The notes under the pieces were generated by a model. That model made no database searches. It worked only from the letters and a program-made list of their open reading frames with translations, and was not told where the DNA came from. Below are positions 1 to 13,303 of a DNA stretch of 64,000 nucleotides, one piece after another. Numbering within the stretch: position 1 is the first letter of the stretch; every line of letters starts with the position of its first letter. Source of the stretch: Setophaga petechia (Eukaryota > Chordata > Aves > Passeriformes > Parulidae); the NCBI GenBank assembly GCA_024362935.1, contig JANCRA010000014.1, positions 13,656,258-13,720,257 on the forward strand. The letters run 5' to 3'. The translations under genes were made by a program, and so were the position numbers.

Positions 1-1110
1 AGAGAGCTCAGTTCTAGTGAGTGCTGCACTGTTCTCCATATTCACAGACCCTCTCAGATTTGCTGTGTGCTGCATGCCCTGCTTCTCCTGTTGGCTTCAC
101 CCCTTGCTTTCACAAATCTCTACCTTCTGCCATCCACCCTGGCTTAGCCAGGATATTTTTGGAGATAGCTATCTTCACTGTTATTCAATTCTTTTCTGTG
201 TGCAGATGTATTTACTGTCAGAAAGCTGGGTCCTAGCAAGTGAAATGAAGACTGAGAGGAATTTGTTTTGTCACATTTTGAAACAGAGCACGAACACCCC
301 TTCCTCTGTGGCCTATAAACACATGCTGAAATCTCCTAGTTCTTAAAGAATAGGAGCAGCAAAAAGTGCTCCTGGCTTGGTCAGCAGTTTGCTGGGTTAC
401 TTTTTTAACCTTTTTCTCCTTTGGTTTTTTCCCAGCAAAATGCAGAGGCAGTTCTGCACTCACAGCTGTCATGGTTATTATAAAAATGAAGTTTAAAATG
501 CTCTGTGCCTTTTAGATTAAAGGTGCTAATGAGATGAGAAGTGCAATCATCATCTCAAGCCCAGCCTGTTGCACTTAAGCTGTTCATCCTTTGCTTTGAT
601 TACACAAAGCTTTATCAATGAGGCTTCTGTCTGGCTGTGGCAGCAGTAAGAGAGCAGTGGCACATGCAGAGAAGCCCACTGCACATCAAGTGTCTGATTT
701 TTAAAATGCATGTCTAATTTTCACAGGCCAAAGCCTTCCCATGAACTACAATTCAGCTGCCTGAATAATGCATACAAATGAGACAGGACTGCAAGCCTAA
801 CGATTTTTAAATCAGGTGTTACATGCAGAACATGTAAAAACTTTCCCATCTTAAATTGTAGAGCTGTCAAAGCACAGCTTTAGTTACTCTCAGTATAATA
901 ATATGAGTGTACCCAGCTGAAAATCTGAAACTCTCTGGAAACTTTTCTAAAATCATCAAATGATCAATGAGAACAGGCTGCTACTCTTGACTTGATTGTT
1001 CTCTCTCTGCTTGTCACATTCTTGCCATGACTGAATTCCAGGACACGTTCTCTGGCATGCAGCCCCTTCTTGTCTGCATTCAATTTCAACCCACTCACAG
1101 CCAGATTATT
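1..1110. other. Intergenic or intronic DNA, no gene recognised
   Basis: This AT-rich stretch has open frames of at most about 110 codons on either strand. None of them shows a recognisable domain, a codon bias or flanking splice sites. I see no tandem repeat or RNA gene in it. It could be intergenic or part of an intron of a gene lying to the left. Confidence 0.5.
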
Positions 1111-1190
1111 TTCACAGAACAGTTTGGGTTGGAAAGGACCTTAAGGGTCATCTAATTCCAATCCCCCTGCCAGGAGCAGGGACACTTTAA
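1111..1190 (-). mobile_element. CR1: Short CR1 LINE 3'-end fragment
   Basis: The plus strand reads cagaacagtttgggttgga, then aaggacc, a 'tcatctaattcca' block and 'ccccctgcca'. This is the reverse complement of the conserved 3' tail of avian CR1 non-LTR retrotransposons, so the element lies on the minus strand. Only about 80 bp remain, a strongly 5'-truncated copy, which is the usual state of CR1 in birds. It carries no coding capacity. The identification is by eye against the remembered CR1 tail consensus. Confidence 0.8.
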
Positions 1191-4100
1191 ACAATTTATC
1201 CCAAAACTCCAGTGCTGATCACTTATTGGGGCTGTAATATTCAATTTCTTGCTCTTTTAATAATCATTCCTAGTCATGAAGGGATGCAGGCTATGCTGTC
1301 CCATGGAAAGACTGGGTTCTCTACTTTTGTTTTCCCTTATCACTCATTCCTTCCTTTAACTCTGGAAAACTGTGGTATTCTACAAAATTTTCTTTATCAT
1401 GGGTAAAACTTTCATGGGAGAAACTTTCTATTACTAGGTCTAAGCTGACTTTTTGGGACACTTGCAGTCATTTATTTTATATGTACTTCAACTTATTCAC
1501 ATAAAATAAAAATAAAAATAAAATAATGTAATATGCCTAAATATTTATGCATGTCAGAACCTGTTACTGGTCTTGTAATTTCTATCTGTAAATCTCTGAA
1601 AAGACAACCTATCAAATAAAAACTTTTTTTTTTTTTTTTAACTAAACTGTATTTTCCTTACTGCTATTTTCTAACATAAAATTTAAGGACAGTTACTGAT
1701 TCAACATCAGGGTGGCATCTTTTTTTCTCTACAGACATAAAGGACCACCAACTGGGACAGTATCCTAAAACAAGATATGGAACTGGCACATAATTATGAT
1801 GATTTTATGACCTTCTGTGAATTGCCCTGAAAACCCTCTCTATGATGCTTTTACAAACTGATCTCATGCTTGTCAGTCACAGCCAAACTGTGAGTCTTTA
1901 ATCAGTGCAGTCCTGCAGTCAGTGAGAGAAATGAACTCATACTCTGTGACAGATTATCAGTAGATTTTCAAATAGAAGATTAATGAAAAAGTGTAAAAAT
2001 AGAATAAGCAGTTGCCAAAATTGCAAAGGAATAAGGAGATGACCTTAAGTGGCCAACCCCAAAACCTTAGTGTAGAAGGCCAAAATATCAGGACCACATG
2101 GCTTAACACTAAACAGTGGTGATCTTCCAATCTTCATATGGTCACTAATCTACAGACATGAACATGAACCTATACAATCTACAGACTTCATCTGCATCAC
2201 CCACAGAAAAGCCATACACTCCCACAATACCAAAGGTAAAGAGTTCATGTGCAAGAAGAACTTCCATGCTTACAATTCCAGAGCTGCCCTCTAAATGCAG
2301 GTAACATGCTTTTCACAGTCAATACATAATTGCTTAAAATTATCAATGCTAACTAAAAATCAGCACCTCTGGATTGACTTGTGGCTGTTTATTGCAACTT
2401 TCAGAACACATATTTGGTGGGGCTTGAGTTTTTTTTTAGCTTTTAAAATATAAAACATACAAAGCTTCTCCCTAACTGTTCTACCATGCAAAGCCTGCAT
2501 TTCCCACAGGCAGAGTATGCCTTAGCATTCATTAGATGGACAACAGTGAACTTACTTAAAAATAGGCAAGCAGTGCCATAGCTCACTTGCTCTGATGCAG
2601 TTGTGAGGAGATAGAGCCTGTATGCCCAACCACAGGGAACATGTGGCATAAAAACACCCAGCAGAAACAAAGTTCTGTATAAAACTAGGCACAATGCTTT
2701 GGCAGGTGGGGGTTTTCATGCTGTAGGCAAATGGCAACCTACACCCCTCTTGTTTCTTGCATTGAAGCCTTGGCTGAAATTCAGATGTGGCACTTGGTGA
2801 GTTTAGGAGTTTTCATGGAGACAGTCATGCAATACATGCTGGCTTTCAACAATGACTGTATGGTTATGGCTGCATGAACCACATGAGATGGTACAGACTT
2901 AAACCAGTCCCAGCAGTGCTGAAAATTGTGCTGAGTTATTTCAATGCCTCAACAAATCCATAGGGAAGCACTACCCACACAGACCCAGAAATCAGCAGAG
3001 TAACAAGGGAAACATTAGAATTTGACAGGGTTTTGAGTCACATCTGTAATAACATGTATAGCATTTTTCCCTCCTGTTTTCCATACCACTCTTCATTGTT
3101 TTCATTATCATGCACCAAAATTATACATCTGAAGGGTCCTTGCCCCAAAAAAATTTCACATGGACAATAACAGTCTGTACACAAGTGAAATTCCCCAGCA
3201 TGAAACACTGCAGCAAAGCAGGTTTGATGAGAAACTTCCTTTGGCTGCCATCACAGCAGGTTCCCTTGAAGTATCTCAAATTCTTTGAACCTTTAATAGT
3301 ACCATGACAGACTTCTGTCAGAGATACAACAACTTTGTCCTGGAACTGGATTATTTGGGAAGATGCAGAGTCCACCTTCTGTGGGTAGACACAGACAGAA
3401 GACCTTGGCCACTGATCACCACCAAGATCACTAGAGCTGCTGAGCTAGAAGTAATAATAATCATAATAATAATCATAACCATAATCATAATCATAATGTA
3501 ATGGATCAAACAGTGTGTTTTCCAGGTTTACAAGTCCTCTTTTCTGGACCATAAGCAAAATCACTTCCTAAAACACCTCAGGAAATCTCTCTCTAGAGCA
3601 GTATCTAAGATTTTTTTTATTAGCTTGTAATGTAATTAAGTGTATGGAAAACCCTGATTTAAATCATATCCAATTACACCTAGGTCTTTTCTATATATTA
3701 GACTTGCTGTGATATGTATGTGACACATGCACATGACAGGAATGCTGGTCTGCAATTTCTGCTGTTCTAGAAACATCAAAAAGCATTTTGTTACCTAGAA
3801 ACACACTAACCAACCTGTAATTTGCTGCATTACTTTTCTGAATGCATTTTCTTTTTTCATGTTCAAATCATGGGGCAATCACATCTCTAAACCCACCTAA
3901 AATGGATGATTATATATGTAAATATACATAAAATAAGCATATATAGGATCCAGGTAAACTAATAATACCTTTTTCATTGTGTCATTGTGCAGAAATATTT
4001 CACAATAAACTAACATCAAACTCCTTAGTGCAGCTGGCTTTCAGCCCCATGAAATACCTTTGCACTGCCTCAGACATTTTTTTTTAACTGATCAATGTAT

Positions 4101-5356
4101 GGGTTAGCTCCTTGATTCTGAAATGAGCAAAAAGTGTTTGTTCAGAGGGGAAAAACAGTCAGTGGGGAATGTTCAGAGAGGAAGTATTACAAGAGCTTAG
4201 TAAACACATATAAAAGTACAGCTTGAGGTAAGACTTTAGACAGCCACAGCAATAATAATGCTCTAAAAGGAAGCAAAACAAGATTTAGAGATACTGTGAA
4301 TATAGATTTTAGACCAAAAAAATACAGACCAAAATGGAAGGAAGCCTTATGAAATGCAGAAATTCTGGAAGCCCAGAGGTCACACATTATAAGGGAGCCA
4401 TGGGAACTGTGTGAATGGCAGGAGGAAATGAGAGTGAGCAGTGATGACAGCTGTGAGTCAGTAATGCCTTTAGCCACAAGGGTAATGCAGGGAAGGCATT
4501 TTTAATCAATAGCTCCAAGATCTTAGAAACAGCAATCTGATCCTAGGCCAGCAAAAGGGAAACATTAACAAGGTTCTCAAAATAAGCAGAAGGTCTGTTA
4601 TTCAGTCAAAAACCTAAAATACACACTTTCTGAAACACAAGTTCTCTTTACTGCCCTGTAACGCCCAAGAATTTTCCTACCTTAAAAGAATTTGTGGATG
4701 AAACCTTGATAGCTCATACAAAGCTTTGGGAAAATTTGTGTTGATTAATAGTCAGGAATAACTGAAGAGTATATGCTGTTGTTCCACTCTTTACACATGT
4801 ATGTAGATATCCCTAGCAAGTGTCTGGCTTCTGCAACTCCTAATATCTTCAGTTGTTCTCTGAAAATCATCTTGGGACATTAAAACCATCAAGACTGCAG
4901 TCTTCATAATTCTCTTAATAAAATATTGCTGGTGGATTATTTCTCAGCCCTGTCTTGTTAAGCAAGAATGGAGAGTAGTTTCTCAAATCCACACTTATGT
5001 ATTCATTGTCTTCTCTTGTTCTGTCAAAGCTTGTTTTGTACCTAATCTGCATTTAGATATCCCTGTACACATGTGGCTTTTGTAAAACACAGAAACCTGA
5101 GACAGCACCAAGAACTTCCTTTGCCTAAATGATCCAGTAAGTGGGGGCAAAAAACTTCCACACCCAAAAGAGTTACCAAAAGACAAATAGAAAAAGCAAA
5201 ATTTTGAAGCAATAGCATGTTTTAATAAGTGTGTTTTGCTTCAATGTTTTCATTATTGGTAGAGAGGAGTTATCAAATAAAAAACAATTATCTCAGGAGT
5301 GAAGAAAAAAATCCAACATCTTCCCCTGGACATTCCAAATCAGTACAAATCTGTTT
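1191..5356. other. AT-rich non-coding stretch with simple repeats
   Basis: No gene is recognised. The stretch holds an A-rich (aaaat)n run near 1505-1525, a 17-T run near 1625-1641, and an (ATA/ATC)n trinucleotide tract at 3452-3497. The open frames (for example minus 2443-2694 and plus 3110-3307) are short and resemble no family I know. No convincing acceptor/donor pair encloses any of them. Confidence 0.5.
3452..3497. repeat. Trinucleotide microsatellite (TAA/TCA)n
   Basis: A run of taataataatcataataat triplets continues as interrupted cataat units for 46 bp. On the plus strand it reads as poly-isoleucine in one frame, which explains the isoleucine-rich tail of an open frame ending at 3501. 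It is a simple-sequence tract with no coding meaning. Confidence 0.9.
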
Positions 5357-5545
5357 TCTTAGAATCTTTCAGGTCAGAGGGGACCTTAAAAGGGGATCTA
5401 AGTCCAACATTTTTCTTGAAACAGGAAAAGCATTGAATTCTGAGTAGGTTGCTTAGATCTGTGTATAAACAGGTCAGAAAAATTCCCGAGACAGAGATTC
5501 CACAACCTTTCAGGGCAACCTGCTCCCACCTCCCCCAGTCTCCAA
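5357..5545 (-). mobile_element. CR1: Degraded CR1 LINE fragment, minus strand
   Basis: On the plus strand the order is agaatctttcaggtcaga, 'ggggacctt', 'gatctaagtccaac', 'gattccacaacctttcaggg' and 'caacctgctccca'. These blocks match the reverse complement of the 3' region of an older avian CR1 subfamily. The copy is diverged and carries small insertions, so its edges are uncertain by tens of bases. No coding potential remains. Confidence 0.7.
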
Positions 5546-8500
5546 CCTTCCCAATATCTACAGCTTGGCAAATCCAACAGGGAAAAGCTTTGCAATGACA
5601 TCTGCCAGCTCTCTCAGCTCTTTCAAACACATCCCTTTTGGTTCTAGAGACACATGTAGCTCAAGCTCAACAAATCCCTACTGAGTCCCTGAAAGGCAAC
5701 TACATTTGTCAGGAAAAAGTAGTCCTGGGTAATACAGTGACCTGATGGAGAAAAGAATCATATTAAAAATTAATTTTCTCTTACTAAAATATAAAAAAAC
5801 CTTTTGGGCAGAGGGAGAAACCTTTCAGCCCCTTTGTAGCTAACAAAACAGCATCCTATCAACAGGTTGTCAAAACAAAGGACATGAGCTATTTCAGCAA
5901 GGCAGAAGCTTTTACATCTTTCTGTAAGTTCAAGACTGCATGCATTTGTAAGGCATTTTCAGGCTGATATTTCTAACTAGGTGCTGATTTTGAAGATCAA
6001 GATTGTTCTCAATAAATTGTATTATTTGGAGATAGTGCTTAAAGCCCACATTTGCAGATGAAACATCTACTTTAGCTGTAGCTGTAACAACAGTAAAGAA
6101 AGGATAGCCCTAAGAATTGTACTAAGTTCAGTATTTAATAAAACATGAAATAACAGAAAGAAGATACTAAGAAGCTCTAATAATGATGATGATGACCCAC
6201 ATAAGTTATGGCAGCTTTATATCAACATAATTGCAGACAAATGCAACTATCAAATGAGAACCAATTGATTTCAGTATCCCTTCAAATGTTATCAGTCTAA
6301 TAAAGCTGCAGCCATTCTCAGTATCTGAAGTGTTTAAAATATCCCATATATTCTGACATTTCTTTTGTGCAGCAGGATCTTCTATTTTGTCTACTGAAAG
6401 AATAAAACCAGTATCCATATCCACTTCTGTGGATACATTCATTTCAGAGAGCAACCGGCCATGAAAAGCTTCATTTATCATTTTTACCAAAACAAAGATG
6501 GGATTAAACAGAGAAAGTTTAGGGTTTGCACCTCTGATTTGACTATTACAAAATGTACTTATATACATATAAAAATTTTACATATCTCTGTAAATGACCA
6601 CATTATTTTGCCTGCCCTGGTCTGTCTTGTTATTGTAACCTCTCCAAAATACTGCAAAATGAAGGCTTTCACAAAAGCCATGCTAAAGGCGCAGCTGACA
6701 GCAGACTCCAGGGGTGAAGAAAACTCCCCAGAGCACACCTTACACTGAATCACTTTTCTTTAGTGACACCACCTACAAAGAAAACTCTCAAGGGTGTAAG
6801 CAGGTGATGGAATGCATAGGCCTAAACTTAGATGACAAGGCTTAGGCCAGTCCTCATACAGTTTTAGTACAAAGCTTCAGTTTGGGTAGAACCCAGGACA
6901 GAGGTTATTGATCTTGTTATTAGCATGTATCACTAAAGCCCACTACACAGGCTGAGGTGCCTCCATGTGTTCAATTTTTAATGCAGTTAGTTTTACTGTA
7001 AACTATATCTGGCAGGAGGCAAGCAACCTCTCTTTGTGGCAGTCATGGCCTATTTTGTTTTGTTGATCTAAAAATAGTTGAAACTATTTATCATCCTTTT
7101 CAGACAATAAATTGCACCCACATATTACATGTACAAATTCACTTTTCTGAAGGCAGTGTGAAGTCAATGTCAACAGCAAGAGTTCCTGACTGAATTCCTG
7201 CAGCAGCCAATACTTCATATCTGCTGCAATAGAAAAATAACCCACCCAGAACCACAAGCTGCTATTTGTCTTACAGCTATAACTTAAAATAGTGTCTTTA
7301 AATTGAAGCTGACGCACAAGCAAAAAACCTGCAGAGAAACACAGCCCCAAAACATGAACACTGGGAGTGACAGCATCAACAGCACCACCCAGACCTGGTG
7401 GAATGAAGATGTCTGCACATCTGCTGGCAAAGTGAAAAGCACTATGAGAATATTACCAAACCACATAGCTCAGAGAGGTAATATATCTTTGACTTTTGCT
7501 CTTAACTGCTTCCTCGGGAAAAAAAAAATCATCCAAAAAATGTAAATTCCATGCAGGACAAATGTTAGATTTTTTTTTTCATGTTCTAACTGCCTCCAAG
7601 ACCAGTTATTGATGAGTGACCCACAGCATCAAATGCTGTAAAAGCACATAGCAAAATGTACCTCCTTTATGAATTTGCTTACCAGTCCACATGGAAAGCA
7701 GAGATACAAAAAGGGAAAGAAAAAAGAAAAGGCTGTAGCATAAGCTAAAGGGGCAAAGGTCTCCTACTGCCATGTTAGTGCTGCAGGTCACTGCTCACTC
7801 ACTGTGCTGATGTGCTTCAGATTTTCAATGGAGCTCTGACAGAGGATGCTGGAAGGGAAAGAGAACACAAGACAAAGATTAGATGGACAAAAAAGCTTGA
7901 CCATGAACAGAGAATGAAACCATCTCCTAAGCTGCCACTTGAGATGCTGTTGTGATTTTCCCACTCTTCCCCTTCCAATGTGCTCTGAGGTGATTGCACA
8001 GCCTGCAGGACTGAAACTCCTGCCCAGGCTCTGAGCACAGTGACAACTCCTCACACACAGACAGGGCCAGGCTGCAAAGTCAGGGACCAGCTCCAGGGGA
8101 GTTTGTGTAAAAGAATAAAAGACTGTGCAAGTAAGGCAAAACTGAGGGATACAAAAACCATACCTGCCACCTATTAGGCTTAGAAAATCTCCCTCTTTTG
8201 GTACTCAGAAATAACTTTTAAAGCAGCTAATTTTTTATTTGACAGCTATTCACTTTTTTCTCTTTCTCCTCACATTTCTTCCCTTTCACCATGTCCACCA
8301 CCTCAGTATGTGTAAGTGTCTTCAGGAGTCATTTTCAGTGGGAAAGGCCAAGCAATTACACATGAAAGAGAAAAGATCTCAGTGTATTACAAGTACAAAC
8401 AAAGAAAAACAGAACTCTCAAGTGATGAAGCTACACCAAATAAATTCCTGGGGCTTACCACACTGAATTACATGCACATTAACTCATCTCTAACGTCACT

Positions 8501-11500
8501 TTGGTTTTTTCAGGAGATTCCTAGAGGCTGACCTACAAGACACAATATGGGAAAAATTAAGTTGTCTTGGACCTTTAAGAAATCAAACATCAGTAACTGA
8601 AAAAAAGAACGAATTTCTAGATAGCAAGCACTACAGTAAAACTACAATAAAACAATTCAGAATGTAAGAAGTCTTACAGATGGCATGAAGATAATTTTGA
8701 CATGTAATCCAACATAGCATAAAACTAAATTAGATCTGTGGGACTTGGAAATTATAGTTCCATATGGCTGCCGTTACACTGAACCACAAGAGATTACTAC
8801 CAAGTTTGTCAAGCTACTTAAAATAAAAATTTATTTTCTAAACAAGTAGGTTATAATAATTCTTCAGAAAAGACCCTAGCAAAGAAGTTGAAATTGAATG
8901 TTTAACATTTCCTGTGCTACTAAGAATATATGACTGACACTTTAATAAGTCAACATCATTAAAAGATTATGTAGAAACTGATAAAAACACTGGAATCACA
9001 TAAAATGGGTGTTGTGCATCAGCATTGCATAAACAGGGACAAAGGAGCAAAAGATGCTAAAATTAGCATGCAGAGGCACTCACGTGTCCTGTGTACCAAC
9101 AGACTGTGGGCATCTGCTCCCTCACAAATGCATTCTATGCCCAAGCATGTGATGATTTTTCCACAACAGGAATTACTATCAGGTTTATTTGGTAATAAAA
9201 ACATTTGACATTGCTTTTCCTTGATCAGTAAATAGGCCTTAAAAATCCCAAAAGCCACAAAAGGGGAGATGATTTCAGGGTGCCTGTGTTGCCCAAGCCT
9301 TAAGAGAGAGGAAAAGACCCAAGCAGACACTTCTGAAAAGATTGCAGGCAACTGCTTTTCTCTAGAAGATGCAAGTAGATGACAGGGCTATAAAGTCTGT
9401 GAGAACAGCAGATGGAAAACTGTTACATTTTTTAAAGTGCATTCTAGAGTATGTGTTAAATAGAAGCAGCAGGTCACCAACAAGATGTGCAAACAAAACC
9501 CAGCCAAGTGATTCGGTCTGACCTAGAAAGTGACAATTCACAGTAAATTTGTCACATTTGAGTGCCATGTGCTGAATCAGCAGTAGGATTTCCTACTTCC
9601 TCTCTTTCCTTTCTTTCCTCCTCTAAACAGACCACATTCCAGCTGGTTTTGCTATCTAAATGACCACGTATTTTAACCAGCAAATCTTTTTCATTTGATC
9701 CATCCAGCCATCTCTAGCAATTTATCAACAGTAACTTTGGTTTTTCTTCTTTTTAAATTTCCTTTTTTAACAAGATTGAAGCATATTAAAAAATGCTTTA
9801 TATGCCCAGTCTCATCCAAGTATTTTAAAAATGCAGCTACACAAACTCTGTAAAGGAGGTGCCCCAAATTAATTGTCTTGGCTTTCCATGTTGCCAAACA
9901 AAAGTGGCATTACATAACACATTTTCTCTCAACAGTTCCACTGTCATCTTGCTTTTTCAACTACAGGCTGAAGCAACAGGAATAGTATGATGTGGTCTAA
10001 AACACACAGTAGCTATAAAATGCCACCTTGATGGTTTACTACAGCATTTTCAGACATTTGGGTGTATTTACATAAAGAGTAACTAAAAATTCACCTGTAT
10101 CAAGCCAACAGCTTGAAAAACACATGGAAGACAAGAGTAAGCAATTGTAGAATGCAACTCCTCAGCACTGAGGAACACAATCCTCCAGTCAGACAACCTG
10201 AATATGCATTCAGAGGAGCAGTCATAATTATGTCAAAAAAACCAAGGGAGAGTCCTATAAATTATTCACCACCAGCTATTTCCCCAGCCAGCCCTCGTGT
10301 TTCACACCTCTTTCCTTTCAGCAGAGGGAGCTGAAATGCAGCTCTGAGACCATCTGTACAGCCAAAGAGAGGTTTGAAGATGCTTTCAGGTCTAATATGC
10401 AGTAAAGGAGGAAAACACTCTCACAGCACTATTTTGGCTCTTCATGTGGCTTGCCAATCTCCCCAGACTCCTGCAGCATTCATGGAAAACGAGGATGATC
10501 CAGAGAGGAAGCCTGAGTCAGGGTATTGATCACCATTCACATCCTCTCTGTTTTCTATGCTGCCTGTAAAGCAAGCCTGTGAAACCCACCTGGCTAACTT
10601 AAAGCCAAACAGCTGGAGAGCAGAACAACTTCCCAAAATGCCCACCCAAGATACATAAAGAGCAACCACCACTTCAAGTGGCAGCATTTAATTATGGACA
10701 GAGAAAGATGGTGCAGGAAGATCTGCTCAGATGCTCTGCAAAGCACAGCAGGGATACTGAAGAACCCAACAACTGAAGCCACACAAATGTGACAATGACT
10801 TTGCTTTAATGTTACAAACCTTTACAAATGTTACAAACCTAGAGATATCCTGAACACCTTGTATTTGGTGTCCCAATATGCTGGGAAATTAAAAGCAGCA
10901 TAACACTGCAATAATTAAATAATGTTTTATAATTTATGTATAGCTATAGAAATGCAACTATACTAATTGAAATAGTATTATTTCAGTTGTTATAATTAAT
11001 TAATTCGTCTACCAGTCTACAGCATATTTCATGGTCTCTGTTAAAGGCTCCTCCAGGATGAAAAGATCCCACTGTCATGGTAATTGACCTTTGAAAAAAA
11101 AGACCCAAGGAACCAAACCAAAGAAAAACCAATCTGAAATATACCACACATACCACAAAGTAAAATCTTGCTAAGACAGTGTTAAATTGTTCAGACATCT
11201 TTTATACATGAGAAAAAAAGGGGGAAAATAAGTGAGGAAGTTCAATTAACCAGAATGTACTCTTCTTGCTACTTAGAGCAGCAAAACACAAAATTCACAG
11301 ACTGAATAAATACTTCAGAAGTTTCTGATAAGAAATGTAACTCATGGTAACATGAAGTACAAATGTCAGTTCTAAGCTGCATTTTAAATTCTCGAGTTTT
11401 TTCTTAGTCGCACGTGGCAAGAATGGAGGTGGTTGAGAAGTGATTGGTTCATTTATTTTTCCTGTAAGATGTTCTTTACATTCAAAAGTCTTGCTGCAGG

Positions 11501-12754
11501 GCAAGGAACCAAACTGACTTGGGATGACACCAATTGCCCATGTGACAGAGCAGACACACACCAAATTTCAGAGATCATTATGGGCTGGATGCTGATTACT
11601 TGCCTGCTGAGCCTGATGTCACTTAACTGTTGCATTATGCACTCTGATCAGGAAAAGTGTTGGCAATTTGTTGAATTACTTTTTATTGAGAAACTGTCAA
11701 GACTGCTGTTCAGAACTATAAATTCTGCTTGCTTCTCAACTATTATTTCTGTTCCCAACTCAAGAACAATGACTAACACATAAGGGTCATAAAATGCAAT
11801 AGGCAAGAATCAGATTTATTTCCTTTTTGTAATTATTTTTAAAAAGCCAAGCCCTGGATGCCAGAGACAATTCTCCCTGCATTCTCCCTGGATTAATCTT
11901 ACTTTCTTTTTTTTTTTTTAATTTCAAAGCAAATGTTCAATTTAATGTCTCAGACTAGACAATATCTCCCCTGCTCCTCTCCAGGCTCCTTGCCACATAG
12001 ACAGCAGCTTATTTTCTTTGGTACAAACTCAACTTTGAATGCTCAACTTGATATGCTTCAGTCACTCTGCTTCCTCTGTTAAATGCTGTGGGTACAGCAG
12101 GGTGAAGATCACTGGGTAGAGAGGTGTAGGACCATACCTGGATGACAGTTCTGATGTTCTCTCACTAGCAGTCCTTTGGTGCAGTGCCAAGTGCCTTTCC
12201 TGAACAGAATGACATTAAAGTACAATAAAAGTTGCCCTCAGACAGGCTCTAGAACAGTCATTGAAATATTACATTTAATAGCTCTAGCAATTGGATACAA
12301 ACATATCCTTAACGTCTCAACCAGTATCAGTGATGATAAACCAGTAAGAGAAACTGGCAAAAACACAGGAATATAAAAAAAATCCATGAAACGAGCTCAT
12401 CAGCAAGAAAATCCAGCCATACTTAACTAGATTCTTGGAAACCTCTAATTCCATAATGAAAGTTGGAAAAATAGAGTGTTGCATGGACAGGAGCTTAAAG
12501 GAAAGATGATATTAATCTGTCCCATTAGTAGCTCAATGACTTCAAATGCTCATTTTGACTTGACAGACAGAGTGTCAACAATATCATGTAGGTTTTTTTG
12601 TTACCTTTTTGGCTCTGTTTGTTCCATTTATATGGAACCTTAACTGCTACTGAGCTATTGAAAGGAATTCTAGTGGAGTTAAATTCCTCGACACAATTCA
12701 CTTAGAAATATCCTGATAGCAAGCATCTATTCTGTTCAAGAAATGAAGCTGTTT
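5546..12754. other. Long AT-rich non-coding stretch
   Basis: I recognise no gene across this interval. The longest minus-strand frames are at 6206-6568 (120 codons, treated separately) and 9019-9351 (110 codons). The latter is cysteine- and leucine-rich, has no family resemblance and no splice context. There is a small direct duplication of 'gttacaaacct' near 10811-10840. No tandem array, RNA gene or further CR1 copy was seen. Confidence 0.45.
6206..6568 (-). other. Unassigned open frame, 120 codons
   Basis: This minus-strand frame is AT-rich and ends in a TAA. Its middle part (roughly residues 30-85) is charged and looks more like coding sequence than its neighbours, containing for example VDMDTGFILSVDKIEDPA. 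I do not recognise a family. No strong polypyrimidine-AG acceptor lies just upstream on the minus strand, and no downstream partner exon was found. It may be a chance frame, a diverged exon or a relic of a retrotransposed gene. Confidence 0.15.
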
Positions 12755-13303
12755 CACTGAGTCTTGTATCAGCAGTGCTGGGGCCAGCAGGACCAGGGCA
12801 GTGACTGTCCCCCTGTGCTGGGTACTGGTGAGGCCACACCTCAAACACTGGGTTCATTTTTGGCCCCTCTCTGCAAAAGGCATTGGGGGCTGGAGCATGT
12901 CCAGGGAAGGGCAACAAAGCTGGGGAAGGGGCTGGAGGAGAAGTGTGATGTGCAGCTGGGAGAGCTGGGGGAGTTTAGTCTGGAGAAAAGGCTCAGGAGG
13001 ACCTTACTGCTCTCTAAAACTTCCAGGCAGGAGTTTTGGTGATGTGGGAGTTGGCCTCTTCTCCCAGGTAACAAACAACAGGATAAGAGGAAATGGCCTC
13101 AAGTTGCATCAGAGGAGGTTTAGATTGGATATCAGGGGAAAATTATTCACTAAAGGGCTGTGAAGCATTAGTCCAGGCTGCCCAGGGAAGGGTGGAACCA
13201 CCATCCCCAGGGGTACTTACAGACACAGATGTGGCACTCAGGGCCGTGGTTTGCTGTGGCCTTGGCCCTGCTGGGTTAAAGGATTCTGTGATTCTGTATC
13301 CCC
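12755..13303 (+). mobile_element. CR1: CR1 LINE, 3' half, plus strand
   Basis: This is about 550 bp of recognisable CR1 in sense orientation. It starts with the segment reading 'gtactggtgaggccacacct', continues through 'ggctggagcatgtccaggga', 'gagtttagtctggagaaaag' and 'gatatcagg', and ends with the tail motif 'ggattctgtgattctgtat'. In an intact element this covers the end of the reverse-transcriptase ORF and the 3' untranslated tail. Here the frame is broken, and overlapping frames of 80-120 codons on both strands are remnants or shadows. It is a dead 5'-truncated insertion. Confidence 0.9.

Noticed and set aside
9019..9351. 110-codon minus-strand frame
   Set aside because: It is a cysteine/leucine-rich composition typical of chance frames, with no acceptor/donor pair and no family resemblance.
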